Source: Bactericera cockerelli (Eukaryota; Arthropoda; Insecta; Hemiptera; Triozidae). Taken from it: a stretch of 64,000 bases of DNA. The DNA lies in assembly GCA_024516035.1 (NCBI GenBank), contig CM044957.1, positions 16,130,564 through 16,194,563 on the forward strand, in the 5' to 3' direction. Position numbers and translations under genes: made by a program. Shown here one piece after another: positions 12,001 to 20,003 of this stretch. The notes beneath the pieces are model-generated. The model saw nothing but the letters and a program-made list of their open reading frames with translations. It was not told the origin of the DNA and did no database searches. Numbering within the stretch: position 1 is the first letter of the stretch; each line of letters starts with the position of its first letter.

Positions 12001-13249
12001 TTGTGTTGTCGGGTATGTGCTTCGGAGTGCAGAAGTAAACGAGAAATTAGGCGATGGTAAAGAGATTGGTGAGACATCGACAGCTAAAAATGAAGGTAAT
12101 GAGCATTTAGATTTGAATAACAGTTTGGAGTATATTGATAAGTCGGATGAAAATGATAACGATAGAACTTCAAATACATCTGTTCCAGATGAAAGCAATG
12201 AAACTCTTAACATTCCTTCTTGTTCGATTTTAGATAGAGTAGTTTCAGAAAGTGTCAATGGAAAAGGTGAAGAAGAGATATTGAAAAATGCAACAGATGA
12301 CTCTGAAAAGAAAAACAACAATCTCAAAGACTTATCAAAACAATCTCAAGTTGATAAGACCGAAAGCTCTAAAATAAAATCCATCATCGAGAAGTACAAC
12401 AAACTCACATCAGTAAAACTTGACGACCCAGCAACCACTCCACCAACCAAACCTAAAATATCTTCAAACAAAATAAAAGAACTGAGCGAGGTTTTCGATA
12501 CGGACGCTAGTTCTAAACATTCCAGTCAAGAAATACCTTTACCTGCTAGAGACGAGAACGTTCGTTCGGTAATTAGTAAAATTGGAGAAACCTATCATCC
12601 ACAGGTAGGCAAACAAATGTTTGGTTCACAAGTAGACCTAAAAGAGCCATCGAAATCTCCAGTATCACGAGTTCGCAGTCAAACCACAGATGCTTCAACA
12701 TCTTCCAATAAAATATTTCCATTTCCTTCTACTCTTCGAAATGAAGACTTCAAAGCCCAACAGAGGAACAAAACTAAACTCCAGCTCGCTAAAGAACAAT
12801 TCCTGAGCAACATGGCGTGCTCAAGCCACCAGGACGTCAACACTCAGGCAGGATCAACACAGGGAACCCAAACCTTCGATGTTGAAAACGACTCTCGAGT
12901 TAAACCTGTTCAGAAGTCCTTCAGTTCAGGAATGATCAACACCCTGTCTAATAGTTACGGAAAACTAAACAAAGAAACCACCAAATCTAATGAGAGTCAC
13001 GTAACGAAAATAAAAAAGAAAACAACACAGTCTTTCCGGGAGAAGTTCAATACGTTTCGGCTGAAATTCAAAAAGCCGAAATCGGATAAGAATCTGTTAG
13101 GTGTGGGCGATTCTTGTGGCCTCAGCTTAGACACGGGGATGAATGATGGAGGCAGCCCCCATTCGGATGTGAGCGCTCGCACCTCCACTCATTCCATTGG
13201 TTCCAACTCTAGCAAGACGTCGGGGTGGCGAAGGTTCTTCGATAGATAG
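3..13249 (+). CDS. Multi-exon gene of unknown function (3' part), W-motif and coiled-coil protein
   Basis: Exons: <3-75, 400-656, 1087-1197, 2118-2422, 3457-3680, 4750-4884, 6607-6679, 7221-7310, 8583-8656, 9070-9176, 9702-9947, 10330-10504, 11280-11473, possibly continuing to 13249. All introns are GT-AG and phases match throughout. The 5' end lies outside the window. To the first stop it encodes 687 residues in the window. Visible parts: a Ser/Pro/Lys-rich start; a motif like LSPDFRKKLDEW seen once in each of exons 2-5 (about residues 60-295); a charged coiled coil around residues 213-258; a Ser-rich linker; a helical region (about 395-565) with a second coiled coil near 452-483; and a Lys-rich tail. 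No enzyme motif, membrane span or signal peptide is seen. I do not recognise the family. An intracellular scaffold or cytoskeletal role is only a guess from composition. Confidence 0.8.
400..656 (+). CDS. Exon 2 of the W-motif gene
   Basis: Acceptor TTTCCTCCAG, donor CAA|GTGAAG, ending in phase 0. It encodes a polar start (KSEREDRRDSGGD), a helix (NTIHEIQKHYRLLQKR) and the first W-motif copy, LSQELSKKIGEWD. A second in-phase donor lies six bases downstream (AAG|GTGGTA) and is the weaker choice. GC content is clearly higher than in the flanking introns. Confidence 0.85.
1087..1197 (+). CDS. Exon 3 of the W-motif gene
   Basis: Exactly 37 codons, phase 0 to phase 0, so it could be skipped without changing frame. 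Acceptor TGTGTTCCCAG, donor CAA|GTGAGT. It carries the cleanest W-motif copy, LSPDFRKKLDEWNKMK. Confidence 0.85.
1224..1911. repeat. 45-bp tandem repeat array in intron 3, split by an insertion
   Basis: A unit starting AGATCTAGTGGTTTAGCACT recurs at 1224, 1269, 1314, 1359, 1404 and 1449, then at 1779, 1824 and 1869: nine near-identical copies of period 45. Positions 1492-1761 are foreign and interrupt the array. There are no unique spacers, so it is a minisatellite and not a CRISPR array. Confidence 0.93.
1492..1761 (-). mobile_element. Short interspersed element inserted in the 45-bp array
   Basis: The 270-bp block is flanked by a 10-bp direct duplication, AAAGTTTATA (1482-1491 and 1762-1771), as expected of a target-site duplication. 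It begins with a (GTT)n run. Its right part (about 1695-1757) resembles the inverted form of the TAGACCAG/CTGGCTGGGGGACT motif seen near 25050, 28550 and 60665. Orientation is tentative. Confidence 0.6.
2118..2422 (+). CDS. Exon 4 of the W-motif gene
   Basis: Acceptor GGTTACAG, donor ACACAG|GTGCCT, entering in phase 0 and leaving in phase 2. It holds a diverged W-motif (PPHFKKLIPDWPKWK), a Ser/Cys/His-rich stretch of about 45 residues, and a highly charged coiled coil beginning WIDREIQKIEREKARL that runs into exon 5. An in-phase alternative acceptor (CCGCAG) lies nine bases downstream. Confidence 0.83.
2558..3128. mobile_element. Inverted-repeat element filled with a 70-bp GC-rich satellite
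   Basis: The terminal inverted repeats AGCAGTACACTCTCGC (2558-2573) and its complement (3113-3128) enclose about seven tandem copies of a 70-bp unit; AGGGTAGCCG recurs at 2581, 2651, 2721, 2791, 2861, 2931 and 3001. Each unit is itself partly palindromic around CTCGCCGAGGCGAGGCGAG. It stands out sharply as GC-rich in an AT-rich intron. No transposase is present, so it is non-autonomous. The class and target duplication are unclear. Confidence 0.75.
3457..3680 (+). CDS. Exon 5 of the W-motif gene
   Basis: Acceptor TTGTTTCCAG, donor CAAAG|GTAATA, phase 2 to phase 1. The split AG|G codon joins the coiled coil of exon 4 (ending KKIHR) to LEKMRLAIG. The fourth W-motif, ISRKFTQKLYEWEKAQ, is followed by GIGPEASTFALL, which reads like a conserved block. 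Confidence 0.88.
3722..3946 (+). mobile_element. tRNA-derived SINE with ATT tail (family C)
   Basis: The head has an A-box-like segment (near GTGGTTAACACGCTAGTCTGG) and a B-box-like GGTTCGAATCC. The body ends in (ATT)n. The flanks share AATGCCTCAAGTCTATAAAG and further bases (3688-3720 against 3947-3980), a longer duplication than usual for a SINE. Related copies lie at 22420 and 47565. Confidence 0.8.
4208..4318. repeat. 33-bp tandem repeat, three and a half copies
   Basis: CATCTACTGAAAATCACTTT starts units at 4208, 4241 and 4274, followed by a partial, diverged fourth unit. It is intronic, with no coding sense apparent. Confidence 0.85.
4473..4708. mobile_element. PIF/Harbinger-like MITE
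   Basis: Imperfect terminal inverted repeats (GGCCCGAATTATG and CATAATACGGTCC) are flanked by the 3-bp duplication TAA (4470-4472 and 4709-4711). A TWA target and GG-CC-type ends are typical of Harbinger elements. There is no coding capacity. Family relatives are at 20649 and 56698. Confidence 0.7.
4750..4884 (+). CDS. Exon 6 of the W-motif gene
   Basis: Acceptor ATGTTTCAG, strong donor AATG|GTAAGT, phase 1 to phase 1 (135 bp, skippable in frame). It encodes a Ser/Arg-rich linker with SRSLGSVHD and RQPSSLSLND, which resembles a basophilic kinase or 14-3-3 target region, then an acidic end. Confidence 0.85.
5003..5139 (-). repeat. Copia 3' LTR
   Basis: The 137-bp direct repeat at the 3' end of the minus-strand element. 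It contains an AATAAA-like stretch on the minus strand, and the polypurine tract adjoins it at 5140-5151. Confidence 0.93.
5147..5350 (-). pseudogene. Copia RNase H C-terminal remnant
   Basis: One minus-strand frame reads a sequence typical of the copia RNase H end, with AIDVKYHF and QNIADIMTKPLG. It is joined to gag with loss of everything between. The catalytic acidic residues upstream are gone. Confidence 0.85.
5350..5933 (-). pseudogene. Copia gag fragment, 5' part only
   Basis: Reading starts at the ATG at 5933-5931 (an upstream TTG in frame is not a likely start). The protein begins MEDFKKLPIFDGENYSNW and has the copia-type capsid layout (the DUF4219/UBN2 family in established terms), with LYLKKKLLGQKL and a later LLLTLPNSFDSV. 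The zinc knuckle, protease, integrase and reverse transcriptase are absent. After the deletion junction near 5350 the frame enters pol sequence out of frame and stops at 5160. Confidence 0.85.
5987..6123 (-). repeat. Copia 5' LTR
   Basis: Identical by eye to 5003-5139. The primer-binding site (5974-5986 on the minus strand) lies directly inside it. Confidence 0.93.
6532..6594. repeat. 18-bp tandem repeat before exon 7
   Basis: GGTAACTTACATAATCAC occurs twice in tandem, and a third copy (TGTAACTTACATAATCAC) follows after a short gap, ending about 15 bp before the exon 7 acceptor. It may overlap the branch-point region. Confidence 0.8.
6607..6679 (+). CDS. Exon 7 of the W-motif gene
   Basis: Acceptor ATTTTTCAG, donor CTGAG|GTTGGT, phase 1 to phase 2. 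It encodes TDVLCSGDRFSHSSDEFGVP, a Ser/Asp-rich linker. It joins directly to exon 8 in phase. A nearby candidate exon at 6899-6948 breaks the frame. Confidence 0.78.
7221..7310 (+). CDS. Exon 8 of the W-motif gene
   Basis: Acceptor CTTTTTATAG, donor TTTCAG|GTAAGC, phase 2 to phase 2 (90 bp). It encodes PTSWTTDCLHILQELFFDLE followed by acidic residues, an amphipathic helix that starts the helical part of the protein. Confidence 0.85.
7577..8459. mobile_element. Foldback element with 370-bp arms in intron 8
   Basis: The long inverted arms (7577-7946 and 8091-8459) surround a 144-bp spacer. The ends are CAGGGTGAGCATAAAGTCTC and its complement, flanked by TA (7575-7576 and 8460-8461), in keeping with a Tc1/mariner-type target. 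Neither arm encodes a transposase. Similar CAGGGTG starts occur inside the arms of the 52703-55073 element. As pre-mRNA this would form a very long hairpin. Confidence 0.9.
8583..8656 (+). CDS. Exon 9 of the W-motif gene
   Basis: Acceptor ATTTACAG, strong donor CTGA|GTAAGT, phase 2 to phase 1. It encodes a helical stretch ending MLQITDQLQDYL. It is a short exon, supported by phase at both sides. Confidence 0.85.
9070..9176 (+). CDS. Exon 10 of the W-motif gene
   Basis: Acceptor GGTTTACAG, donor ATGCAG|GTAACT, phase 1 to phase 0. It encodes a predicted coiled coil: NNELKMKIRGLQQRKDDLFR and an acidic continuation. Confidence 0.87.
9281..9579 (-). mobile_element. tRNA-derived SINE (family A), full length
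   Basis: The tRNA-like head on the minus strand (9505-9579) has an A-box-like TGGTTAAGCAC region and a B-box-like GGTTCGAACCC. The body contains the phrase GATGGGCGAGAAGTGACACA, shared with 58246-58380 and 58690-58987. It is tRNA-derived, not a tRNA gene: there is no proper acceptor stem, and the body is fused to the head. Confidence 0.82.
9702..9947 (+). CDS. Exon 11 of the W-motif gene
   Basis: Acceptor GCATTTTTCAG, donor CCAT|GTGAGT, phase 0 to phase 0 (82 codons, skippable). It encodes a helix (SKYVKHISDKILQLATH), a Gly/Pro-containing loop around GDGQGCSPHLVGNG, and a second helix (ELQIADFVNEKASQLINH). Confidence 0.9.
10330..10504 (+). CDS. Exon 12 of the W-motif gene
   Basis: Acceptor CTTATTTCAG, donor CACCAG|GTACGT, phase 0 to phase 1. 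It encodes AKDIRDILKQSEQKLYRNYS and a further helix, then MKEYLIPYSPG leading out of the helical region. Confidence 0.9.
11280..11473 (+). CDS. Exon 13 of the W-motif gene, to the first in-frame stop
   Basis: Acceptor CTTGTTTCCAG with phase 1 entry. It reads an acidic stretch (GSEDSMDEPIVEFLKY) and then a Lys/Arg-rich tail ending NPFKWKR before TGA at 11471-11473. This gives a 687-residue product in the window. Downstream coding character continues (11474-13249), so the stop may be real for one product or may come from an extra base in the A-run at about 11464-11468. Confidence 0.75.
11474..13249 (+). CDS. Possible continuation of exon 13 in two frames (low-complexity C-terminal domain)
   Basis: From about 11474 the frame one base ahead is open to 11981. 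From 11936 the original frame is open for 437 codons to TAG at 13247-13249. The composition is alike throughout: Lys, Ser, Asp, Glu and Thr rich, no early internal ATG, ending KTSGWRRFFDR. Two shifts are needed: +1 in the A-run near 11464-11468 and +2 in the GT-run at 11937-11947. Both are slippage-prone tracts and the net change is zero. With both removed the in-window product would be about 1279 residues. Alternatives are assembly indels, a real broken tail, or a polymorphic allele. Confidence 0.6.
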
Positions 13250-13313
13250 CGGACTTTGCTCTTTCTTCAGTTTCTACACACATCAGTTCACATTACACAT
13301 GTCTAGCCAAAAT

Positions 13314-13319
13314 AATAAA
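13314..13319 (+). terminator. Candidate polyadenylation signal of the W-motif gene
   Basis: AATAAA lies 65 bp after the TAG at 13249. Many AATAAA hexamers occur in this AT-rich DNA, so it is supported only by its position. Confidence 0.45.
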
Positions 13320-15545
13320 ATCATATATTTTGGGCAGTAGATTTTCACAAGTTACGTATTGCGATTGAGTGGATTAAAATGCAAATATGTACTTTCGAGG
13401 AGACGAAAATTTGAACTTTTAGACTGCAGGTCATTCGAGACCAATTCAGTGGTCATTTTCTGAAGCTTGATTCTTAGGTAGGTATTTTCATTACAACAAG
13501 TCATCGTTGAATACTCGTTGAATACCAACGCTATTTTCTGGTGTTAAGCTAAATTCAGCACATTTAGAATTAGGTGGTTGATCACTGAAATTGAAATAAA
13601 TTTAGTAATGATGGCTATTTTCGTCCCCACCAAGGCTGGATGAAGTTAATGTGATTCGCTGGTTTGTGAGTTTTCACTGAATGCAAGTTAAAACCATCAA
13701 CACGAAAGACCGCGAAAGATTTTAGAAATAAACCAAAAAAGAAAAAAAAAGTTTCAACGGCACTTACTGTTTTGAATAAAACTGTTATTTATCATTGACT
13801 TTTAACCACTCATTTGTGTATAGTTTTTATGTTAGTTGTATAGGTATAAAGTATACCTACCTCAAAAGAAAATCCTATATTTTATGCTATTACTGGATGA
13901 GAACCAAAAATAATGAATCAGAGAAATGCCGAGTAACTTTGAATAAAATAAATTAAAACTACCAAATCCTAAGTCTTGAATAGTATTACTTTCACTTCCA
14001 GTGTGTTTGAACGATTAGGAAATGATCTAATTTAGAATTAGTAGCAATATTATTTGCTCTTTTGGCATCGTCAATTATTTGGATTCTCAAAATTTGACTC
14101 GATAATTTTATAATGTTTTTTAATCAAAATCACTACGTCCAAGTCTATAGACATAGCAGAATTTCCAGAGACCGTAAATTTCTTGAATTTGTCACGTCAC
14201 ATAATAAACTTTTACTCTGATTCTAGACATGACAATCTTCATCTCTGTAGGCTTGCTAAAAAAATGCTCTAAATAAAAACTACAACTTCTAAGTCTACCT
14301 TCACTACACATGAAGCGGCTTTTCAAAAGAGTTCCATGGTCAGTCACAGTTTTACGAGATATTTGATTAATTGAGAGGGCATTTTGTTTTGGTCATTGGG
14401 TCATTTCAAAAAACGTTAGACAAAAGGGATCTTTTTTTAAAATAATAATCTACCCACTTCAAAAGAATGCAATATTTCACAACCGAGTTAAAAAGGTCCA
14501 TTTTATAGTAAGTTGTAAAATGGTTTCTTCTATGTTGAATCCTTTTTGTTGTTGTTAGTTACTTGATTTTTATGATTCAAGTTAACCAAAGTGGGCGCCC
14601 AGTTTGAAATAAAAATTCACTCAACTTTGCAGGAAGATACCAAGAAGACCTCAATTCTAAAGCTTTTATTATGATAGACCTAGGTTTTAGAGGCTACCTA
14701 TGGAAATTCTACGTCTGAGTGTGATTACAACGCGTTATCCATTAGAGGCAGAGACTTGCTTCCTTAATGGAATTGGTTGCTTCAACCATATACTTCTAGA
14801 TACAAAACAACAAGTCGTTAGTTCGATTTCGGCCTAGTGCAAATATTTCCGCATAGCGACATATTACTTACCTAGTATGTGTTATTAGTTATTAGATTGG
14901 CTTAGTACCTAATATAACAAACCACCTTAGATGAAAGGTTCTTTACCAAACTTCCAAGATAAAATGGTATTAATAATTTCTTGCACTCTCGGCGATTTTA
15001 TACAGCTCTCAGCTGACGAAATCCATTAGGTCGAAACAGCTGTCTGGGAATCTCTGGATATCAGTGAATAAAATTCGAGTACCATGGAAGCATATTATTT
15101 CTTAGAACATAAAGTTTCTTAGAACATGTGAGTTTCCTTTAGTCGCCAAAGAGAAAGAGAACCAAGTGAGCGGTTGTTCAATGAGCAGCAACTTCCTTAG
15201 CTTCAAGTTTTCACCATCTCTCCGGTAAAATTACCAACACACTATCCATTGTCTCCTCTGATATCCAGCGGATTCATCCGAAATTAAGAAGGATCGAGCA
15301 CCGTTAAAGTTCGGAGACAAATTACTTATCCTTCTACTCACAAAAAACAGTTACTAATTCTGAATTTGTTCAGTAATTTAGTATTCTGCAAAAGGCCCGT
15401 TCGCAGAGCGCCAAACAGTACCATTTAATGTTTACGTAGTACTTTAGGTTAGGAAGAAGATCGCGTTTCTCTTCGCATTCTTCAGACGACCCCTGCACTA
15501 GTCACTCCCTTAAATTTTGAGTCGATAACATGCACGGTGGCCAAA
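13320..15545. other. No gene seen; AT-rich flank with SINE scraps
   Basis: No long open frame or spliced exon pattern is apparent. It holds a 30-base copy (13511-13540) of an intronic sequence at 8987-9016, a remnant of the 5S-SINE tail (13613-13735, AGGCTGGATGAAGTTAATGT), and a possible decayed tRNA-like head near 14760-14860 (TTAGTTCGATTTC). Confidence 0.6.
13613..13735 (+). mobile_element. Remnant of 5S-SINE tail
   Basis: It matches the shared tail of the copies at 17457 and 19261 in order: CCCCACCAAGGCTGGATGA, then GCTGGTTTGTGAGTTT, ending in an A-rich run. The 5S head is missing. Confidence 0.55.
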
Positions 15546-15549
15546 TACG

Positions 15550-15760
15550 AAAGAGAGAGAGAGAGAGTGAGAGAGAGGGAGAGAGAGAGCAGAGTTGAGA
15601 GAGAGAGAGAGAGCAGAGTTGAGATGAGCTAGAAAGAGAGAGAGAGAGCAGAGTTGAGATGAGCTAGAGAGAGAGAGAGAGAGCAGAGTTAAGATGAGCT
15701 AGAGAGAGAGAGCAGAGTTGAGAGAGATAGAGCAGAGAGAGCAGAGTTGAGATGAGCTAA
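15550..15760. repeat. GA-rich simple repeat with embedded GCAGAGTTGAGATGAGCTAG units
   Basis: (GA)n blocks alternate with a short unit GCAGAGTTGAGATGAGCTA repeated about five times. The next 150 bp are GC-rich and include GGGGAGCCCCTGGGTGGCAG. A comparable GA-plus-GGCTCC arrangement recurs at 51449-51560, and a looser one at 18868-19030. Confidence 0.85.
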
Positions 15761-16100
15761 AAGATCCCCGAACTGAAGCGAAACCCGATCCCGGTCAGAT
15801 GGAGAGGAGTAATATTTTCCAATCAAGCGAGGTCTAATATGACGTCTGGGCTACCCACAGTCACCCACACGGAGGCCCGGGGAGCCCCTGGGTGGCAGTG
15901 GGTGATCTACTTGTCACCGTAATCCGGAGGGTACCAATAGTTATTATACGTGCTTAAATTTTATTGGGGACCGAGATAATGGGATCGTTTTATTCAAAGT
16001 CTTTCAAGTGACATGATTATTAGGAGAGTCAATGCGTTGAACCTTTGGAGCCGAAACTAATTTCACAAAAAGACAGAGTCAATGGTGCGTTTGATGTTAA

Positions 16101-16262
16101 ACCAACGTCCAGCAAAGTGAAGACTTCGTGATGCTGGCATTCCGGCCCAATCCAGGCTGGGTGAGGTTGATGTCAGTTTCTTGCTAATGGAGGCTAACAC
16201 CCCCGTCGTGGTATGGCCATGCAGGTGAAAGTGACGTTAAACACAAATAATAAAAAAATCAC
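16101..16262 (+). mobile_element. 5S-derived SINE, 5' truncated
   Basis: It starts inside the 5S head (CCAACGTCCAGCAAAGTGAA) and continues with the shared tail (CCAGGCTGGGTGAGGTTGAT), (T)GACGTTAAAC and an A-rich end. Confidence 0.75.
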
Positions 16263-16264
16263 AA

Positions 16265-17395
16265 AGTATTTGAAATTTTCGGTGGATATACGAGTGTGGA
16301 GTATGTACATATCGTATTTTTATATGTACATACGAGTATGTACATATCGTAGTAGGTCGTATTTTTTTTTTTAGAATTTTTTATTGTTAAAAGCTCATTT
16401 CATTGCACCACATGGGTTTCAGAATTTGAAATAAATGATGAGATTTGTAGGTGCATTTGAACCACCTCAACAAGCAAATCGAAAAAAAACACAAATCTGA
16501 TTCGTCGGACTACTAAGACTAAGGAGCAGAGGCACAATAACAATTAGCATAAATCATGGCAGGTTTGCGTGAGAAGTGCCTGTATCATTCTACCCTCCTA
16601 ATGACCGCATCTAATATGATTTAATCAATATTCTAATTGAGAAGAGCAAAACGATACTCAACCACCTGGAAGAAATTGGATGGTGACATTTCAAAAAGGT
16701 TTTTGAAGAAAAAAAAACACAACTTAACAAATTGATATTTCCAGGTCACCCCTCTCTCTCTCTCTCTGGTGACTATTTGTTATTAGGCGGAACAAACAAG
16801 AACTACCCCGCTTGATGGAAAATGACCAGAGCCGGGATCTAGCAATCGAGACCGAAAAAGAGTCTAGCTAATTTAATAGTAATATGAGTAAATAGGTAAC
16901 TACTCGAATTTCAAACAGAAATCGGTGTTCTTTTTAACAAAGATTTTTTTGTTCCGCGCATTATCATATTATTATGATTGAATTGCATCTTACAAATACT
17001 ACAAAAAAAATTTACATTGTTCAATTAGGTTTCTTTCATGATTATTTCTAGATTGTACTATTGGTAATAATATCATCTCAAATGTACTCTAACGAAGGCA
17101 CTTTGATCTCTGATCCAGCAATGACATGCGATATGCAATGAAGGAGTAGGAGAAGAATTATAAGACGGAAGAAGGTAAAAACAATCTGTGATACATTTTT
17201 AGAAGTACCTACCTACCTACATAAAAATATATGTACCTAAAAAAACCGTCGGCTGGTGTTACAAACTGTTATATTTATGAAAGTCAAAACTTTTGTACAC
17301 TTTCATCTGGAGAGCAGAAAAATAATGTTGTCTGGTTCGATCGGATGACTGTTCACAGAAACAAAAAAAAAAAAAACAAACAAAAAAATATGATG
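16265..17395. other. No gene seen; AT-rich with short repeats
   Basis: It contains repeated GTATGTACATATCGTA units (16296-16350) and a (CT)n run near 16752. No exon candidates were found. Confidence 0.55.
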
Positions 17396-17456
17396 CCAGC
17401 GTCGATAGCATCGTTGAATACACCGGTTCTCGTAGGATCACCGAAGTTAAGCAAGC
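17396..17456 (+). mobile_element. 5S-SINE head fragment
   Basis: This 60-bp piece matches the 5' half of 5S rRNA, including GAATACACCGGTTCTCGTAG and ATCACCGAAGTTAAGCAA. It abuts a longer copy at 17457. Confidence 0.75.
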
Positions 17457-17720
17457 CAGCGTCGATGGCATGTTGAATACACCGGTTCCCTTCAGAACAC
17501 CGAAGTTAAGCGACATCCAGCGAGGTTAAGACTTGGATGGGTGACCATTCAAATTCTAATTCTCGTGACGCTGGCTTTTCCCGGCCCCACTCAGGCTGGG
17601 TGAGGTCAATGTGAGTAGCAGGTTTGTGAATTTCCTGCGAATGGAGGGTAAAACCCCCGTCGTGATATGACCATGGCAGTTGAAAGCGACGTTAAACCCC
17701 CAAAAAAAAAAAAAAAAAAG
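17457..17720 (+). mobile_element. 5S rRNA-derived SINE, near full length
   Basis: The first 120 bp resemble 5S rRNA: CACCGAAGTTAAGCGACATC, then GACTTGGATGGGTGACC, ending GACGCTGGC. It therefore carries a type 1 internal Pol III promoter region. A non-5S tail follows (GGCCCCACTCAGGCTGGGTG to GCGACGTTAAAC) and then poly(A). It is not a working 5S gene, because of changed bases and the fused tail. Confidence 0.85.
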
Positions 17721-17897
17721 AAGTTAAGCAACGTCCAGCGAGGTGAAGACTTCGTGATGCTGGCATACCGGCCCAACCCAGGCTGGGTGAGGTTAATGTG
17801 GGTAGCAGGTTTGCGAGTTTCTTGCGAATGGAGGGTAACACGCCCATCGTGATAGGACAGTTGAAAGAGATGTTAAACCCTAATTAAAAAAAAAAAA
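17721..17897 (+). mobile_element. 5S-derived SINE, 5' truncated, third of a cluster
   Basis: It begins GAAGTTAAGCAACGTCCAGC, runs through the same tail, and ends in poly(A). With 17396 and 17457 it makes a head-to-tail cluster. Confidence 0.8.
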
Positions 17898-19259
17898 CAT
17901 AATTATGCGTACCTACCCCTTGAGGGTCTATTTGCTTATTATTATTACTATTTTCAAAACAAAAGCAACATGGTTTTATCCACATGAGGGAACAAAATTG
18001 ATTATATACTTTATGCACGCAAAGTGTTCAGAAGATTCTGCTTTGAGTAAATAACTGAGAGTTATCCAAGCAAATTGAGCCAATGGACCGGTTGTCACAG
18101 ATAGTTTGGTCTGGCTAGACAAGTGACTAGACTAGCAGTGATCCTATGGCGCTCTGGAAGCTGATTGATATTAGGTTACCTCTTCTCTCAAGGACGCAAG
18201 GTAGGTATACCTATTTTACTATAAAGCAATCTTCCTAGTATACAGAATAATATGATCGCCATTTTCACTTTTATTTTGTTGCAGAGACATGAATGTCTAT
18301 TTTTGTGAAGTTGCTCGTAAGTTGGCACATTCAGAAATTTCAGAACGTCGCGTCACGTTGCCGACCGAAAGGAAACGTCACCGTTTCCTTTCGGTTTCCC
18401 TAGATTATAGGAGGGATTATTATTACCTGGCTTTGGTAGAAAATCACTAAAGCAGCTCGTCATTATTTCTGCGTGATAAAAGGTAAATACCTTCAGAACT
18501 AATTTTCTCAAGTGAAGTTTCATTTCGCTCTTCCGGTTGATGCAGGTACTTCCCACAATAACCAGAAGAAAATTCTCACGGGCTCAGTCCCATAATTTTA
18601 CCTACTTTTCAGAGTACAATCTCTTTCTGTCTTCTAAAGTCAGCTGATGTCAATACTCATGATGATTATCCTAGCTAATGAAGATTCTGATGCTCGCGCT
18701 GATATGATTGATTTTTGATTTGATTTGATTTTATTCTCCATTTAATACAATTTTGATTTACATTATGTGACACCTCCTAATATAATTCTACCTTATTGTG
18801 GATAATGCTGAAAGATGTCTCATGTAGCTCATGCTGCATGAGACATCAGACCTGTAAAATAATTTGATAGAGAGAGAGAAGGAAAGAAGAGACGGAGAGT
18901 GTAAGAGAGAGAGAGAAAGAGAGAAGCCTCATGAGAAATCAAGTGAATGCTGAGGAGTTCAAGCCCCGTAGTAATTGTACTAAGGAGGTAGTATTAGGTA
19001 TTGTGTGCGGTCTACCCAGGGTCCCGCCTCCGATACGACATAATCAATAAATAATTACTTGGTCCGTCAGTTTATGATCCGAGCTTGCTACCAGTTACCG
19101 TCACCGTACCGTACATCATGCTGGACCTCTTTCACTCGGACCGGACGAGAAGGATTCGCATCCAGGATGGTTTTATTTATTGTCGGACCTGGTTGCAGGG
19201 TTTTCAGTGAAACCCTTACAATTAACACTGCGACCTAATTAGATCTATGGTGACCAGTT
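17898..19259. other. No gene seen; two short perfect hairpins and GA tract
   Basis: It holds a 14-bp perfect stem at 18364-18395 (ACCGAAAGGAAACG, 4-nt loop), an 11-bp stem at 18814-18847 (GATGTCTCATG, 12-nt loop) and a GA-rich tract at 18868-18926. No coding pattern is visible. Confidence 0.6.
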
Positions 19260-19260
19260 G

Positions 19261-19500
19261 ATTCTCTTTGGTTTTAACGTCCTGACTGAGATAGTCGGGA
19301 CGGGGGTTTTACCCTCCATTCGCTGGTAATCGTACCGGCTACCCACATTAATCTCACCCAGCCTGGGTAGGGCCGAATATGCCAGTCTCACGTGTTTGGA
19401 TGGAACAGAATTTTCGTCGAAAAGTCTGCTCCAACCGGGAGTTGAACTCGTGAACTCTGGACTACGGGCAGTAGTCACAACCATTACGCCACGGAGGCTG
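19261..19500 (-). mobile_element. tRNA-headed SINE sharing the 5S-SINE tail
   Basis: On the minus strand a tRNA-like head (CCTCCGTGGCGTAATGGTTG, B-box GAGTTCAACTCCC) is followed by a unique region and then the same tail as the 5S SINEs: CCCAGGCTGGGTGAGATTAA, AATGGAGGGTAAAACCCCCG, GACGTTAAAAC. Confidence 0.8.
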
Positions 19501-19933
19501 GTTCCAGGATAGTTCATGTCCATTCAAATGTTGCTTGTTTGACAACGAGGCGACGCTTGTTGCTTGTTTAACCGTGACAACGACGAGAGGGCCAGAGGGA
19601 TGAACCTCAAAATTGACTGTCCTTAATCTCAGTTAATCAGTCAAAACAAAAAAGTTAGAAGTTGTTCTAGATGTACGTATTGTACGTACATGAATAAGTC
19701 AAGTAGAACGAGCGAATAAGTCTCGACAGGTGCCGCGCCCCAAAGCTAGACTAAAATCTAGCAACATCAAAATAAATCGCTTATATGTATACCTACTTAG
19801 TATATGTGCTACAGAGAGAGAACATACCTTTCTAATCTTAATATACATATATCATGCGACTTCCAGAAATAAAGACAGAAATTAGATTCAACTGAAATAG
19901 TCCGGTGAAAATAAAATAAAAGAAATTCACGCT

Positions 19934-20003
19934 TTGGACAGGAGTCGAACCGCAACCTCAGGACCCAGAAGCCACTTCTCTACCACGACGCTGAGTCAGA
20001 TGA
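19934..20003 (-). mobile_element. tRNA-like sequence, probable SINE head
   Basis: The minus strand reads GCGTCGTGGTAGAGAAGTGG (A-box) and GCGGTTCGACTCCTGTCC (B-box) at tRNA spacing. The stems do not pair well by eye, so I favour a SINE head over a tRNA gene. Confidence 0.5.

Noticed and set aside
11636..12327. Long antisense open frames (121 and 138 codons) opposite the last exon
   Set aside because: Low-complexity Ser/Leu/Phe translations are the expected shadow of the Lys/Glu/Asp-rich plus-strand coding sequence.
17457..17576. Functional 5S rRNA gene
   Set aside because: The sequence is diverged, lacks a T-run terminator directly after the 5S part, and is fused to a tail and poly(A).
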